Counted from the stretch's first letter, positions 16,760 to 29,190 are shown. The stretch is DNA of 64,000 nucleotides from Streptomyces sp. CB02056 (GCF_001905545.1 NZ_LIPD01000007.1:503045-567044); one strand, 5' to 3'. Numbers and translations are program-made. The notes: generated by a model from the letters alone, not told the origin.

Positions 16760-17071
16760 TCAACGGTCCGACGGACCGCCCGCCGCCAGGTGTCGCTCGA
16801 CCGAGGCGACCTTGGCGGTGAGGCCGTCGGTGACCCCGGCCCGGTCGTCGATCTTGATGACCGTGCTCACCCGGTTGCTATGCGCCTTCACCGCCTCGAT
16901 CGCCGCCCTGATCACCGGCATCACCTCGTCCCACTCCCCCTCGATGCTGGTGAACATCGCGTCCGTGCGGTTCGGGAGACCGCTCTCCCGGACCACCCGG
17001 ACGGCGGCGGCCACCGCCTCCCCCACGTCCTCGCCGATCCCCAGCGGGGTCACCGAAAAGGCTGCGATCAC
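16760..17071 (-). CDS. Thiamine-binding MTH1187/YkoF-like protein (UPF0045)
   Basis: A 103-aa ferredoxin-like alpha/beta protein: VIAAFSVTPLGIGEDVGEAVAAAVRVVRESGLP and a later MFTSIEGEWDEVMPVIRAAIEAV are the conserved parts of the UPF0045/MTH1187 family, some members of which bind thiamine. The GTG at 17071 has AAGGAG 9 nt upstream. It should be cytoplasmic. Role in thiamine handling is family-based only. Confidence 0.85.
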   Translation of the reverse strand: MIAAFSVTPLGIGEDVGEAVAAAVRVVRESGLPNRTDAMFTSIEGEWDEVMPVIRAAIEAVKAHSNRVSTVIKIDDRAGVTDGLTAKVASVERHLAAGGPSDR

Positions 17072-17185
17072 GGCTCTGCGCTCCTTGTGGTCGACGGCAC
17101 CGGTCGCGGCCCGGGCCTGCACCCGGACCGCGACCAGGCTAGACGTCCCGCGACCGGGCTGGACGCCCCCCGACCGGACCGGACC

Positions 17186-18757
17186 TCAAGCCACCGAAGG
17201 CAGCGGCGGTTCGACGGCCAGCGGGGCGGTGGAGCGGGCCCGGTGCTGGTCGGCCCAGGAGACCAGCGCCACCGTGCAGGCGTGGTCCAGGTGGCGCAGC
17301 CCGGACCAGTCCAGTTCCACCGGCCGGTCCCCCGGCAGCCGTTCCAGGGTGTCCAGCAGCCGGGGCAGCCGCAGGAAGGTGGCGTTGCCGCTCAGCCGCA
17401 CCCGGTGCAGCGGCTGCCCGGCCGGCTGCTCCTGCTCCTCCACCGCGATGTGCAGGTGCGAGGTCTGCCAGGCCGACTTGGCCACCGCCAGGCCGACGCC
17501 GATCAGCACCCCCTCGAACAGGTCGGTGGCGATGATCGCGACCGTCGTGACCACCAGCACCACCGCCTCGCCCAGGTGCCCGCGGCAGAGCGCGACGATC
17601 CGGCGCACCGGCACCAGCTTGGCGCCGGCGTGCACCAGGACGGCGGCCAGCGCGGTGAGCGGGACGAGCCCGAGCGCGCCGGGCAGCAGCGCGGTGAACA
17701 CCAGCAGCCAGCCGCCGTGCAGGACCCGCGAGGCCTTGGTGCGCGCGCCGGCCTGGACGTTGGTCGCGCTGCGCACGATCACCGCGGTCATCGGCAGCGC
17801 GCCGAGCAGCCCGCAGACGGTGTTGCCGATGCCCTGGGCGGTGAGCTCGCGGTCGTAGTCGGTGCGCGGGCCGTGGTGCATCCGGTCGACGGCGGCGGCG
17901 CTGAACAGCGTCTCGGCGGAGGCGATCAGGGTGAAGGCGACGATCGTGCCGATCCCGGCGGGGCCGGCCAGGGCGGTCAGGGCGTCGCGCCCGGGCAGGT
18001 GCACCACGTCGAGCAGCCCGGCCACGTGGACGCGGGCCACCGGCAGGTCGGCGGCCGCGGTGACGGCGGCGGCCAGGCCGACGGCGGCCAGCGGGGCGGG
18101 GACGGCGCGGGCGGCCCGTTCCGGCAGGTACTTCCAGGCGACCAGGACCAGCAGGGTGCCGAGGCCGAGGGCGACGGCGCTCGGGTTGGCCGCAGCGGTC
18201 AGCACGTCGCCCAGCAGGTCGGGCAGTCCGGCGATCTTCTCGGGCCCGGTGGCGGGGGCGCGGCGGTCGGCGAGCGCGTAGAGCTGGCCGAACACCAGGG
18301 TCAGTCCGATGCCGGCCAGCATGCCGTGCACCACCGAGGCGGACATCGCCCGGAACCAGCGGCCGAGCCGCAGGGCGCCCATCGCCAGCTGGAGCAGGCC
18401 GGTGCCGAGCACCAGCAGGCCGAGCGCGCCGACGCCGAAGCGCTGGACGGCGTCGGCGACCAGGACGGTCAGTCCGGCGGCGGGCCCGCTGACCTGGAGG
18501 CTGCTGCCGGGCAGCAGGCCGGCCACCAGGCCGCCGACGATGCCGGTGACCAGCCCGAGTTCGGCCGGGACGCCGGAGGCGACGGCCACGCCGACGCAGA
18601 GCGGGAGGGCGACCAGGAACACCACCAGCGAGGCCGGCAGGTCGTGGCGCCAGGGGACGGCGCGCAGGACGGCGGCCGGGGTGCGGGGCCGGCCCGGCGG
18701 GCCGTGCTTGCGGAGGCGGCCCGGCGGGCTGTCGCTCCGGTGGGGCGGCGGGTTCAC
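17186..18757 (-). CDS. SulP-family anion transporter with STAS domain
   Basis: A 523-aa membrane transporter. After a basic 50-residue N-terminus, DLPASLVVFLVALPLCVGVAVASGVPAELGLVTGIVGG is the SulP signature, followed by about ten helices and GNTVCGLLGALPMTAVIVRSATNVQAGA. A C-terminal STAS domain (about 400-515) ends DWSGLRHLDHACTVALVSWADQH. It imports sulfate, bicarbonate or another anion; no carbonic anhydrase is fused or adjacent. The GTG at 18757 lacks a good Shine-Dalgarno and overlaps the stop of a 14-codon ORF by 4 nt. Confidence 0.9.
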   Translation of the reverse strand: MNPPPHRSDSPPGRLRKHGPPGRPRTPAAVLRAVPWRHDLPASLVVFLVALPLCVGVAVASGVPAELGLVTGIVGGLVAGLLPGSSLQVSGPAAGLTVLVADAVQRFGVGALGLLVLGTGLLQLAMGALRLGRWFRAMSASVVHGMLAGIGLTLVFGQLYALADRRAPATGPEKIAGLPDLLGDVLTAAANPSAVALGLGTLLVLVAWKYLPERAARAVPAPLAAVGLAAAVTAAADLPVARVHVAGLLDVVHLPGRDALTALAGPAGIGTIVAFTLIASAETLFSAAAVDRMHHGPRTDYDRELTAQGIGNTVCGLLGALPMTAVIVRSATNVQAGARTKASRVLHGGWLLVFTALLPGALGLVPLTALAAVLVHAGAKLVPVRRIVALCRGHLGEAVVLVVTTVAIIATDLFEGVLIGVGLAVAKSAWQTSHLHIAVEEQEQPAGQPLHRVRLSGNATFLRLPRLLDTLERLPGDRPVELDWSGLRHLDHACTVALVSWADQHRARSTAPLAVEPPLPSVA

Positions 18758-18798
18758 CCGGTCACCGCCAGGGACCGGGCAGGGGTGCAGCAGCGCAT
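18754..18798 (-). CDS. Putative 14-aa Cys-containing leader peptide of the SulP gene
   Basis: ATG 18798 opens a 14-codon ORF with Cys-Cys at codons 3-4 (MRCCTPARSLAVTG). It has AAGGAA 8-9 nt upstream, a better ribosome site than the SulP gene has. Its TGA overlaps the SulP GTG as GTGA, so SulP translation would depend on ribosomes finishing this peptide. A Cys pair ahead of a possible sulfate transporter suggests cysteine-sensing control. Inference; it could be chance. Confidence 0.45.
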   Translation of the reverse strand: MRCCTPARSLAVTG

Positions 18799-19298
18799 GG
18801 GGACGTTCCTTCCGCGCGTCCGCCGCAGCGGGCGCGCCGTTGCAAGGGCGGGGAGCAGGAGGAGGAGCGGGGAACGGGAGGGCAGGGGAAACAGCGGCGA
18901 CAGCGGTACGGCCGCGGGTCCGGGCGGACCAGAGCGCGGCGGCGGGTGTCGGGTCGGTGCGGCCGGGGGGTGCGTCCCTCGCTCGGGTGCGGCGGACCGG
19001 GCGCGCTGGTCCTGGACGGGGCCACCGGCGGAGTTCCCCCGCTCCGCGGTGCTCCCGAAACCCCCCCTGCCGCGGCCTCAGTTGGACGTCACGGGCCCGG
19101 CGTGGCACCGACGGTACCCAGCCCGGCGGGGCGGGCCCACGGCAGGCACCGTCCCTTCACCGCCACTGCACACCGGCCGCTCTTCCCGGCGCGGAGCGTC
19201 CGCTTCCCCGGGCACACCAGCGCGATCGCCGTCCTGGCGTGCGAATCCCCGCCGCCCGACGGTCCGCCCAGCGCCTTCCACATTCTGTTGAAGTCCCC
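18799..19298. other. Non-coding interval between SulP and gcl
   Basis: About 500 bp between divergent genes. Open frames here (for example 19089-19283 on the minus strand) have no recognisable domain and no convincing ribosome site. Apart from the leader-ORF ribosome site at its left edge and the gcl promoter at its right edge, I see nothing definable. Confidence 0.6.
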
Positions 19299-19366
19299 TT
19301 GACGCCCCGACGAGCCCCGCCCTACCGTGTTTCCACATACAGAAACCGTTCTTCCGTATGGTGGAA
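19299..19366 (+). promoter_or_regulatory. gcl promoter with two tandem palindromic operators
   Basis: The -35 TTGACG (19299-19304) and -10 TACCGT (19323-19328) are 18 nt apart. Directly downstream are TTTCCACATACAGAAA (19330-19345) and TTCCGTATGGTGGAA (19352-19366), both TTC...GAA dyads of the size bound by IclR-family regulators. The location just after the -10 suggests repression. Confidence 0.6.
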
Positions 19367-19417
19367 TTCAGGAGATGAGCCCTCCGAGCCACTGCGGGCC
19401 GACGCAGGAGAGATCCG

Positions 19418-21199
<1,782 letters not shown>

Positions 21200-21290
21200 C
21201 GCGGCGCACGCACCGGTCGCGCACGCCGGTCGCACGCACCAGCCGTACGCGCCGGCCGTACGCGCCGGTCGGGTGGGGGCGGACGAGCCG
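21200..21290. repeat. Short degenerate tandem repeats after gcl
   Basis: About 90 bp made of repeated CGCACGC, CCGGTCG and CCGTACGCGCCGG words following the gcl stop. Unlike other arrays here it does not contain copies of the stop codon. No hairpin is obvious. Confidence 0.5.
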
Positions 21291-21417
21291 CTCCGCACGC
21301 CCCCACCCGCCCCCGCGCCCGGAACATCGGCACGCCGACCGCAGTTGACCAGGCGACGGCCGCTACCGTGGCCCACGAAGAGGCCCGGCCCGACGACTTC
21401 CCGAAAGGACCACCCCC

Positions 21418-21906
21418 GTGAGCCTGTACGACATCCCGCTGCGCACCCTCGACGGCGCGGCCACCTCGCTGGCCGACCACAAGGGCAAGGCGCTGCTGAT
21501 CGTCAACGTCGCGTCCAAGTGCGGTCTGACCCCGCAGTACGAGGGCCTGGAGCGGCTCCAGCAGCGGTACGCCGGGCGCGGGTTCACCGTGCTGGGCTTC
21601 CCCTGCAACCAGTTCGCCGGACAGGAGCCCGGCAGCGCCGAGGAGATCCGCACCTTCTGCTCCACCACCTACGGCGTGACCTTCCCGCTGTTCGAGAAGA
21701 TCGACGTCAACGGCGAGGACCGCCACCCGCTGTACGCCAAGCTCACCGAGGTCGCCGACGCCGAGGGCCAGGCCGGGGACATCGCCTGGAACTTCGAGAA
21801 GTTCCTGCTCTCCCCGGACGGCACCGTCGTCGCGCGCCTGCGCCCGCCCGTCGAGCCGGAGTCGCCGGAGCTGGTCGCCGCGCTCGAGGCCGTCCTGCCG
21901 GCCTGA
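21418..21906 (+). CDS. Glutathione peroxidase-family protein (Cys type)
   Basis: A 162-aa thioredoxin-fold peroxidase. The peroxidatic Cys is in NVASKCGLTPQYEGL (about residue 37), Gln in FPCNQFAGQEPGS, and Trp-Asn in IAWNFEKFL; together they form the family's catalytic tetrad. A Cys replaces selenocysteine. Actinobacteria lack glutathione, so thioredoxin or mycothiol-linked reductants are likely. The GTG at 21418 has AAAGGA 9 nt upstream. Confidence 0.92.
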   Translation: MSLYDIPLRTLDGAATSLADHKGKALLIVNVASKCGLTPQYEGLERLQQRYAGRGFTVLGFPCNQFAGQEPGSAEEIRTFCSTTYGVTFPLFEKIDVNGEDRHPLYAKLTEVADAEGQAGDIAWNFEKFLLSPDGTVVARLRPPVEPESPELVAALEAVLPA

Positions 21907-21919
21907 CCACACGCACCGC

Positions 21920-21950
21920 GGAGGCCCGGGGCCCGCGGCCCCGGGCCTCC
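21920..21950. terminator. Hairpin terminator
   Basis: A perfect 14-bp stem GGAGGCCCGGGGCC with its complement and a 3-nt loop, 13 bp after the glutathione peroxidase stop. Confidence 0.85.
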
Positions 21951-21983
21951 GTCGTGCGCGCACGCAAGGCCCTCCTCGGGGTG

Positions 21984-22012
21984 TTGCGGACATGCCGAAG
22001 CGCCCCTACCGT
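21984..22012 (+). promoter_or_regulatory. Promoter of the secreted protein gene
   Basis: TTGCGG (21984-21989), 17 nt, TACCGT (22007-22012), about 42 bp upstream of ATG 22055. Confidence 0.5.
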
Positions 22013-22054
22013 GTGTGCCCCCGTTGATCCATCGCCCACGGATGGCCCACCCTG

Positions 22055-23260
22055 ATGATCCGTCACATCAGAACAGCGGCAAGGGCGCTGCTCGCGGCCG
22101 GCCTGCTCGTCACCGGCACACCGGCCGGGGCCTCGCCAGCGGCGGCAGCCGCGGCGCCGACGGCCCTGACCGCGTCCGACTACACCCTCACCTCCGACTA
22201 CCACCAGTACGACACCCTCGACTCGGCGCTCGCCACGACGCTCGGGACCTCCGCCGTGCACACGGTGATGGAGCACGCGAACCACGACCGGCAGGCGCTC
22301 CCCGCGTCCTTCTCCGTGGCCGGCCTGACCACCGGCTTCCGGTTCGACGACGGCGACAACTCCGACTGCCAGAGCTTCCCCCAGGGCATCACCACGAGCC
22401 GGGACGCCGTGGGGACCGCGAACAGCGGCAACTACGACGGCCACCAGCTCGTGCTGGTGAGCTGGTACACCAAGGACGGCTGCGGCGGCGCCCAGCAGCG
22501 CAGCCGGATCACCCTGGTCGACTGGGACGCCACCTACCCCGACACCTACCGCAAGATCCTCCTGGTGGAACCGACCGGCACCGCGGCCGCGCCGGACTTC
22601 AAGGACGTCCCGATCCACGCCGGCGGCGTCTCCTGGTACGGCGACCACCTCTACGTCGCCGACACCGGCCGCGGCATGCGCGTCTTCGACCTGCGCAAGA
22701 TCCTCAACACCGACACCGGCGGCACCGCCGACCAGATCGGCCGCCAGCCCGGAGGCGCCTACTACGCCCACAACTACGCCTACGTGCTGCCCCAGGTCGG
22801 CACGGTCACCGCGCAGACCGCCTCCGGAGCCAAGCTGGTGTGGTCGTCGGTCTCCCTCGACCGGGTCAGCAAGTCGATCGTGATGACGGAGTACACCTGC
22901 CAGGCGGACTGCGTCGACTACCCGAACCGCCCGCCGAGGGCCGTCCGCTTCCCGTTCGCCGCCGGGGCGACGACCTTCGCCGCGACGACGACCGCAAGCC
23001 AGGCCCTCCAACTGCCCTGGTACAACCTCAACGGCGTGGCCTCCCACAACGGCCGGTGGTGGTTCAACTCCTCGGGGCAGAAGAAGCTCTACTACTGGAC
23101 CCCGACCGCGGGCGCCTCGACCTTCGCCTGGGTGGGCGGCGGCGAGAGCCTCTCCTACTGGGAGGACGCCACCGGCCCCGACCTGCTGTGGTCGCTGCAG
23201 GAGAGCGCGGGCGGGCGCAACGTCTTCGCGGTCACCCAGTCCACCTACAGCGGCGGCTGA
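22055..23260 (+). CDS. Secreted protein of unknown function
   Basis: A 401-aa exported protein. The N-terminus MIRHIRTAARALLAAGLLVTG and an Ala-rich stretch ending near residue 34 form a Sec signal. The mature part has regularly spaced Trp/Tyr/Gly strand-like segments (HLYVADTGRGMRVFDLRKIL, YYAHNYAYVLPQVG, NGRWWFNSSGQKKLYYW, LLWSLQESAGGRNVFAVTQ), which suggest a beta-propeller. Four Cys are present and could form two disulfides. I do not recognise a catalytic motif. Confidence 0.75.
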   Translation: MIRHIRTAARALLAAGLLVTGTPAGASPAAAAAAPTALTASDYTLTSDYHQYDTLDSALATTLGTSAVHTVMEHANHDRQALPASFSVAGLTTGFRFDDGDNSDCQSFPQGITTSRDAVGTANSGNYDGHQLVLVSWYTKDGCGGAQQRSRITLVDWDATYPDTYRKILLVEPTGTAAAPDFKDVPIHAGGVSWYGDHLYVADTGRGMRVFDLRKILNTDTGGTADQIGRQPGGAYYAHNYAYVLPQVGTVTAQTASGAKLVWSSVSLDRVSKSIVMTEYTCQADCVDYPNRPPRAVRFPFAAGATTFAATTTASQALQLPWYNLNGVASHNGRWWFNSSGQKKLYYWTPTAGASTFAWVGGGESLSYWEDATGPDLLWSLQESAGGRNVFAVTQSTYSGG

Positions 23261-23407
23261 GCCCCTGGCTCGGGGTCGGCGGGGACGACTCGCCGGGGCC
23301 CCGTGGCGCACGGCCCGGTCGACGACGGCGACCCCGGGCGGGACCGTCGGCGACGGTCTGCCGGATGATGGGGGCAGGGGCACGGCAGCGGATGTGAGGG
23401 CGACACG

Positions 23408-24694
23408 GTGACAGCAGGCGAATCCATGGGGCTGGAGTCGGGACACCGGTCGGCGGACCGCGAGGGCCCGGAGACCGTCGCGGCCGCCGACCGGCCCGAG
23501 GCGGGCACGGAGCCCCCGGGCGGGGGCGCGGGGCGTCGGCGTTCCCTGGTCCGGCGGCTGGCGGTCCTGGTGCTCGTCCTCGTCCTGCTCTGCCTCCCGC
23601 CCTGGTGGACCCTGTTCGCCTCCGGCGCCGACTGGCCGTTCCCGGTCCTCCTGGCCGGCACGGTCGTCCTCGCGGCCTGGATGGTCTCCTTCCCCTTCCT
23701 GATGGTCGCGGGCCACGGGCGGCGGCGCAGCGACCGGGCCGCCCGCGTCGCGGACACCAGCCTCGGGGTGGTCTGGGTGCTGTTCACCTGGTCGGTGCTG
23801 GGCGGCTCGGTGGACCTGCTGCTGGCCGGACTCGACGTCGGCGGCACCGACCGGGCCAGGGCCGTGGCCGTGGCCGTCGCCGTGGTCTCGGCCGGGCTGC
23901 TGGGCTGGGGGCACCACGAGGCGATGCGCGTGCCCCGGGTGAAGCGGGTGGACGTGCACCTCCCGCGGCTCGGCGCCGGCCTGGACGGGACCAGGGTCGT
24001 GGTGCTGGCCGACACCCACTACGGGCCGATCGACCGGGCGGACTGGTCGGCGCGGGTCGCCGAGGCGGTCAACGCGCTCGACGCGGACGTCCTGGTCCAT
24101 GCCGGCGACATCGCCGACGGCACCCCGGCCCAGCGCCGGGAGCAGTCCGCGCCGCTCGGGACGGTCCGGTCCCGGCTGGCCAAGGTCTACGTCACGGGGA
24201 ACCACGAGTACGGCAGCGAGGCCCAGGGCTGGCTGGACCGGATGGCGGACCTGGGCTGGGAGCCGCTGCACAACCGCCACCTCGTGGTGGAGCGCGGCGG
24301 CGACGCCCTCGTGCTCGCCGGGGTGGACGACGTGACCGCGGAGTCCTCCGGCCTGGCCGGACACCGCGCGAACCTGGTCGGCGCGCTGGCGGGGGCGGAC
24401 CCGGCCCTGCCGGTCCTGCTCGTCGCCCACCAGCCCAAGTACGTCCCGCAGGCCGCTGCCGCCGGCATCGACCTGCAGGTCTCCGGGCACACCCACGGCG
24501 GCCAGATCTGGCCGTTCAACTTCCTCGTCCGGATCGACCAGCCGGTGGTGCACGGCCTGAGCCGGCACGGGGAGCGGACCCAGCTCTACACCAGCCGCGG
24601 CACCGGCTTCTGGGGCCCGCCGTTCCGGGTCTTCGCCCCGAGCGAGATCACCCTGCTCACGCTGCGCTCGGGCGGTCCGTCGCCCGCCGCGTGA
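23408..24694 (+). CDS. Membrane-anchored metallophosphoesterase
   Basis: A 428-aa calcineurin-like phosphoesterase of the YkuE/YaeI type. Four hydrophobic segments fill about residues 50-180, then the metal site appears in order: LADTHYG (DxH), HAGDIAD (GDxxD), TGNHEYG (GNHE), VAHQPKY and SGHTHGGQIWP. All ligand motifs are intact. Relatives act on lipid-linked or membrane phosphates. The GTG at 23408 is chosen; it follows GAGGGCG. Confidence 0.9.
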   Translation: MTAGESMGLESGHRSADREGPETVAAADRPEAGTEPPGGGAGRRRSLVRRLAVLVLVLVLLCLPPWWTLFASGADWPFPVLLAGTVVLAAWMVSFPFLMVAGHGRRRSDRAARVADTSLGVVWVLFTWSVLGGSVDLLLAGLDVGGTDRARAVAVAVAVVSAGLLGWGHHEAMRVPRVKRVDVHLPRLGAGLDGTRVVVLADTHYGPIDRADWSARVAEAVNALDADVLVHAGDIADGTPAQRREQSAPLGTVRSRLAKVYVTGNHEYGSEAQGWLDRMADLGWEPLHNRHLVVERGGDALVLAGVDDVTAESSGLAGHRANLVGALAGADPALPVLLVAHQPKYVPQAAAAGIDLQVSGHTHGGQIWPFNFLVRIDQPVVHGLSRHGERTQLYTSRGTGFWGPPFRVFAPSEITLLTLRSGGPSPAA

Positions 24695-24722
24695 CCGGCC
24701 GTTGAAAGGCTCGAACCGGGGC

Positions 24723-25646
24723 TCACGGCAGCAACAGCCGCGTCCCCGGCGGCAGTTCGCCGTCCCGGGCGGCGTCGCGCAGGTGCGCCAGCAGGGTGTC
24801 CCGCAGCGCCTCCGCCGCGCGGGTGAGCGGCACCTCGTGGCCGTGGGCGACGGCGATGGTGCGGCCCAGTCCGGGCCCGGCGAAGGCCGTCACCGCGAGG
24901 CCGGAGCGGGCGGCCACCATGCCGGGGACGACGGCGGGCCCGATCCCGGCCCGGACGAAGCCCAGCACCGCGTCCATCTCGCCGCCCTCCACCGCGAACT
25001 CCGGCTCGAACCCGGCCGCCCGGCAGGCCGCCAGGGTCGCCTCGCGGACGTCGTAGCCCTCCCGGAACATCACCAGCGGCCGGCCCTTCAGCTCCGTCAC
25101 CCGGACCTTGCGCCGGGCCGGCCGCCCGGCCGCGACCAGCACCAGCTCCTCGTGCAGCAGTTCGGTGACCGCGAGCGCGGGCTCCTGCTCCCCGCTCGGC
25201 CGGGTGATGGTCAGCGCGAGGTCCAGCTCCCCCGCCGCCAGCCAGCCGACCAGGTCGCGCGAGCCGCCCTCGCGGACCACCAGCGCCACCCCCGGGTAGC
25301 GGTCCCGGAAGACCCGCAGCACGTCCGGCACCAGGCTGGTGCACAGGCTCGGCGGTGCGCCCAGCCGGACCCGGCCGCGGCGCAGCTGCACCGTCTCCTG
25401 CACGGCCAGCCGGGCGGTCTCGGTGTCCGCGAGGATGCGCCGGGCCAGCGGCAGCAGGGCGTCCCCGGCGTCCGTGAGCGCGATGTTGCCCCGGGTGCGG
25501 TGGAACAGTTCCGCACCCAACTCCCGTTCCAGGGCCCGGATCTGTTGCGAGAGTGACGGCTGCGCGACGTGTGCCGCCTCGGCGGCCCGGGTGAAGTGCC
25601 GGGTCTCGGCGACGGCCAGGAAGTAGCGGAGTTGCTGGAGCTGCAC
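24723..25646 (-). CDS. LysR-family transcriptional regulator
   Basis: A 307-aa LTTR. The N-terminal HTH is LQQLRYFLAVAETRHFTRAAEAAHVAQPSLSQQIRALERELGAELF, followed by a periplasmic-binding-protein-like effector domain. It is divergent from sdhC, and the 96-bp gap holds an ATAG-N7-CTAT dyad of T-N11-A type. It therefore most likely controls the succinate dehydrogenase operon and itself. The co-inducer is unknown; a C4-dicarboxylate would be logical. Confidence 0.92.
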   Translation of the reverse strand: MQLQQLRYFLAVAETRHFTRAAEAAHVAQPSLSQQIRALERELGAELFHRTRGNIALTDAGDALLPLARRILADTETARLAVQETVQLRRGRVRLGAPPSLCTSLVPDVLRVFRDRYPGVALVVREGGSRDLVGWLAAGELDLALTITRPSGEQEPALAVTELLHEELVLVAAGRPARRKVRVTELKGRPLVMFREGYDVREATLAACRAAGFEPEFAVEGGEMDAVLGFVRAGIGPAVVPGMVAARSGLAVTAFAGPGLGRTIAVAHGHEVPLTRAAEALRDTLLAHLRDAARDGELPPGTRLLLP

Positions 25647-25666
25647 AGGGCCAGGATAGGCCGCAT

Positions 25667-25685
25667 CGATAGTCCATGCCTATCG
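25667..25685. promoter_or_regulatory. LysR-type operator
   Basis: CGATAG-TCCATGC-CTATCG, a perfect 6-bp inverted repeat around 7 nt containing the ATAG-N7-CTAT core. It lies 21 bp from the LysR start and 57 bp upstream of sdhC, the usual recognition-site position. Confidence 0.7.
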
Positions 25686-25704
25686 TCACGAGCCGCATCA
25701 TGTC

Positions 25705-25735
25705 TTGGACGTACCCTCGACGCCGTCCCTACCGT
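25705..25735 (+). promoter_or_regulatory. sdhC promoter
   Basis: TTGGAC (25705-25710), 19 nt, TACCGT (25730-25735), 7 nt before ATG 25743. The leader would be a few bases at most. The 19-nt spacer is long, which fits a promoter that needs an activator. Confidence 0.5.
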
Positions 25736-25742
25736 TGCTGCC

Positions 25743-26447
25743 ATGACAACCGCGACTCGGACGGCCCGGCATCCGTCCACCCTGGCGACCCTGTGGCGGT
25801 CGACCGTCGGCAAGAAGGCGGTCATGGCCGTCACCGGACTGGCCATGCTGCTGTACCTGGTCGCGCACATGCTGGGCAACCTCAAGGTGTTCTTCGGCCC
25901 GGACGACATCAACGGCTACGCGGCCTGGCTGCGCACCATCGGACAGCCCTTCCTGGGCCACGAGTGGTTCCTGTGGATCGCCCGGGCGGGCCTGCTGGCC
26001 GCCGTGGTGCTGCACGGCGTCTCCGCGTACCAGCTCAGCCGCCGCGACCTCGCGGCCCGCCCGAGCCGGTACGTGCACAAGCGCCGCCGCGCGAGCTACG
26101 CGACGCGGACCATGCGCTGGGGCGGGGTGATCCTGGCGCTGTTCATCGTCTGGCACATCCTCGACCTCACCACGCTGACCGTGAACCCGGGCACCGATCA
26201 CGGCCAGACGTACCAGAACATCGTGGCCTCCTTCGGCCGCTGGTACGTCGACGTGTTCTACGTCGTCGCGATGCTGGCCGTCGGCCTGCACATCCGGCAC
26301 GGGTTCTGGAGCGCCGCGCAGACCCTCGGCGCCAACAACGCCCGCCGCGACCGGGCGCTCAAGCTGGTCGCGAACGGCCTGGCGCTGGTGCTGACCGCCG
26401 GCTTCCTGTCCGTCCCCGTGGCCGTGATGACCGGAGTCGTGAAGTGA
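25743..26447 (+). CDS. sdhC: Succinate dehydrogenase cytochrome b subunit (b558 type)
   Basis: A 234-aa membrane subunit with five predicted helices, of the Bacillus SdhC/Wolinella FrdC di-haem class. Candidate haem ligands are His in LVAHMLGNLKVF, VLHGVSAY, IVWHILDL and VGLHIRHGFW. It anchors SdhA/SdhB and passes electrons to menaquinone. One large anchor instead of SdhC plus SdhD is normal for this class. The stop TGA lies inside the first unit of a 27-bp repeat that runs to the sdhA start. Confidence 0.92.
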   Translation: MTTATRTARHPSTLATLWRSTVGKKAVMAVTGLAMLLYLVAHMLGNLKVFFGPDDINGYAAWLRTIGQPFLGHEWFLWIARAGLLAAVVLHGVSAYQLSRRDLAARPSRYVHKRRRASYATRTMRWGGVILALFIVWHILDLTTLTVNPGTDHGQTYQNIVASFGRWYVDVFYVVAMLAVGLHIRHGFWSAAQTLGANNARRDRALKLVANGLALVLTAGFLSVPVAVMTGVVK

Positions 26448-26512
26448 GCAGTGGTGGCCCGAGGCGTGAAGTGAGCAGTGCTGACCGGAGCGGTGAAGTG
26501 AGCAGTGGTGAC

Positions 26513-26519
<7 letters not shown>
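26439..26519 (+). repeat. 27-bp triplication at the sdhC stop/sdhA start
   Basis: GTGAAGTGAGCAGTG occurs at 26439, 26466 and 26493, exactly 27 bp apart; the intervening 12 bp are diverged. Each unit has a GTGA in which GTG could start sdhA and TGA could end sdhC. The first TGA is the sdhC stop. The third unit leads into ATG 26513. Confidence 0.9.
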
Positions 26520-28452
<1,933 letters not shown>

Positions 28453-28456
<4 letters not shown>

Positions 28457-29190
28457 ACCTCACCCTGCGCATCTGGCGCCAGGCGGGCCCGGACGCACCC
28501 GGCTCGATGACCACCTACCGGGTCGACGGGATCAGCCCGGACATGTCCTTCCTGGAGATGCTGGACACCCTCAACGAGGAGCTGATCACCCGCGGCGACC
28601 AGCCCGTCGCCTTCGACCACGACTGCCGCGAGGGCATCTGCGGCGCCTGCGGCATGGTCATCAACGGCCAGGCGCACGGCCCCGAGCGCACCACCACCTG
28701 CCAGCTGCACATGCGGCACTTCCAGGACGGCGACACCATCGACGTCGAGCCCTGGCGGGCGGCGGCGTTCCCGGTGGTCAAGGACCTGGTGGTGGACCGC
28801 TCGGCCTTCGACCGGATCATCGGCTCCGGCGGCTACATCACCGCCCCCACCGGCAGCGCCCCCGAGGCGCACGCCACGCCCGTCCCCAAGGAGACCGCCG
28901 ACACCGCCTTCGAGCACGCCGAGTGCATCGGCTGCGGCGCCTGCGTGGCGGCCTGCCCGAACGGCTCGGCGATGCTCTTCACCTCCGCCAAGGTGGTGCA
29001 CCTCAACGTGCTGCCGCAGGGCGCGCCGGAACGGGCCGCCCGGGTACGGGACATGGTCTCGGCCATGGACGCCGAGGGCTTCGGCGGCTGCACCAACACC
29101 GGTGAGTGCGCCACCGCCTGCCCCAAGGGCATCCCGCTGCCCAGCATCGCGGCGATGAACCGGGAGTTCCTGCGGGCCGCCCGCGGCTGA
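28453..29190 (+). CDS. sdhB: Succinate dehydrogenase iron-sulfur subunit
   Basis: A 245-aa electron-transfer subunit. A plant-ferredoxin domain carries CREGICGACGMV and a later Cys in TTTCQLH for the [2Fe-2S] centre. A bacterial ferredoxin domain has CIGCGACVAACP and CTNTGECATACPKGI for the [4Fe-4S] and [3Fe-4S] centres. It links SdhA to the haem subunit. It overlaps sdhA by 4 nt (ATGA), and a strong hairpin follows. Confidence 0.95.

Noticed and set aside
19089..19283. Small minus-strand ORF between SulP and gcl
   Set aside because: No ribosome site, no domain, atypical composition; probably chance.
21345..21369. TTGACC...TACCGT as promoter of the glutathione peroxidase gene
   Set aside because: Spacer of only 13 nt is too short for a sigma-70-type promoter.
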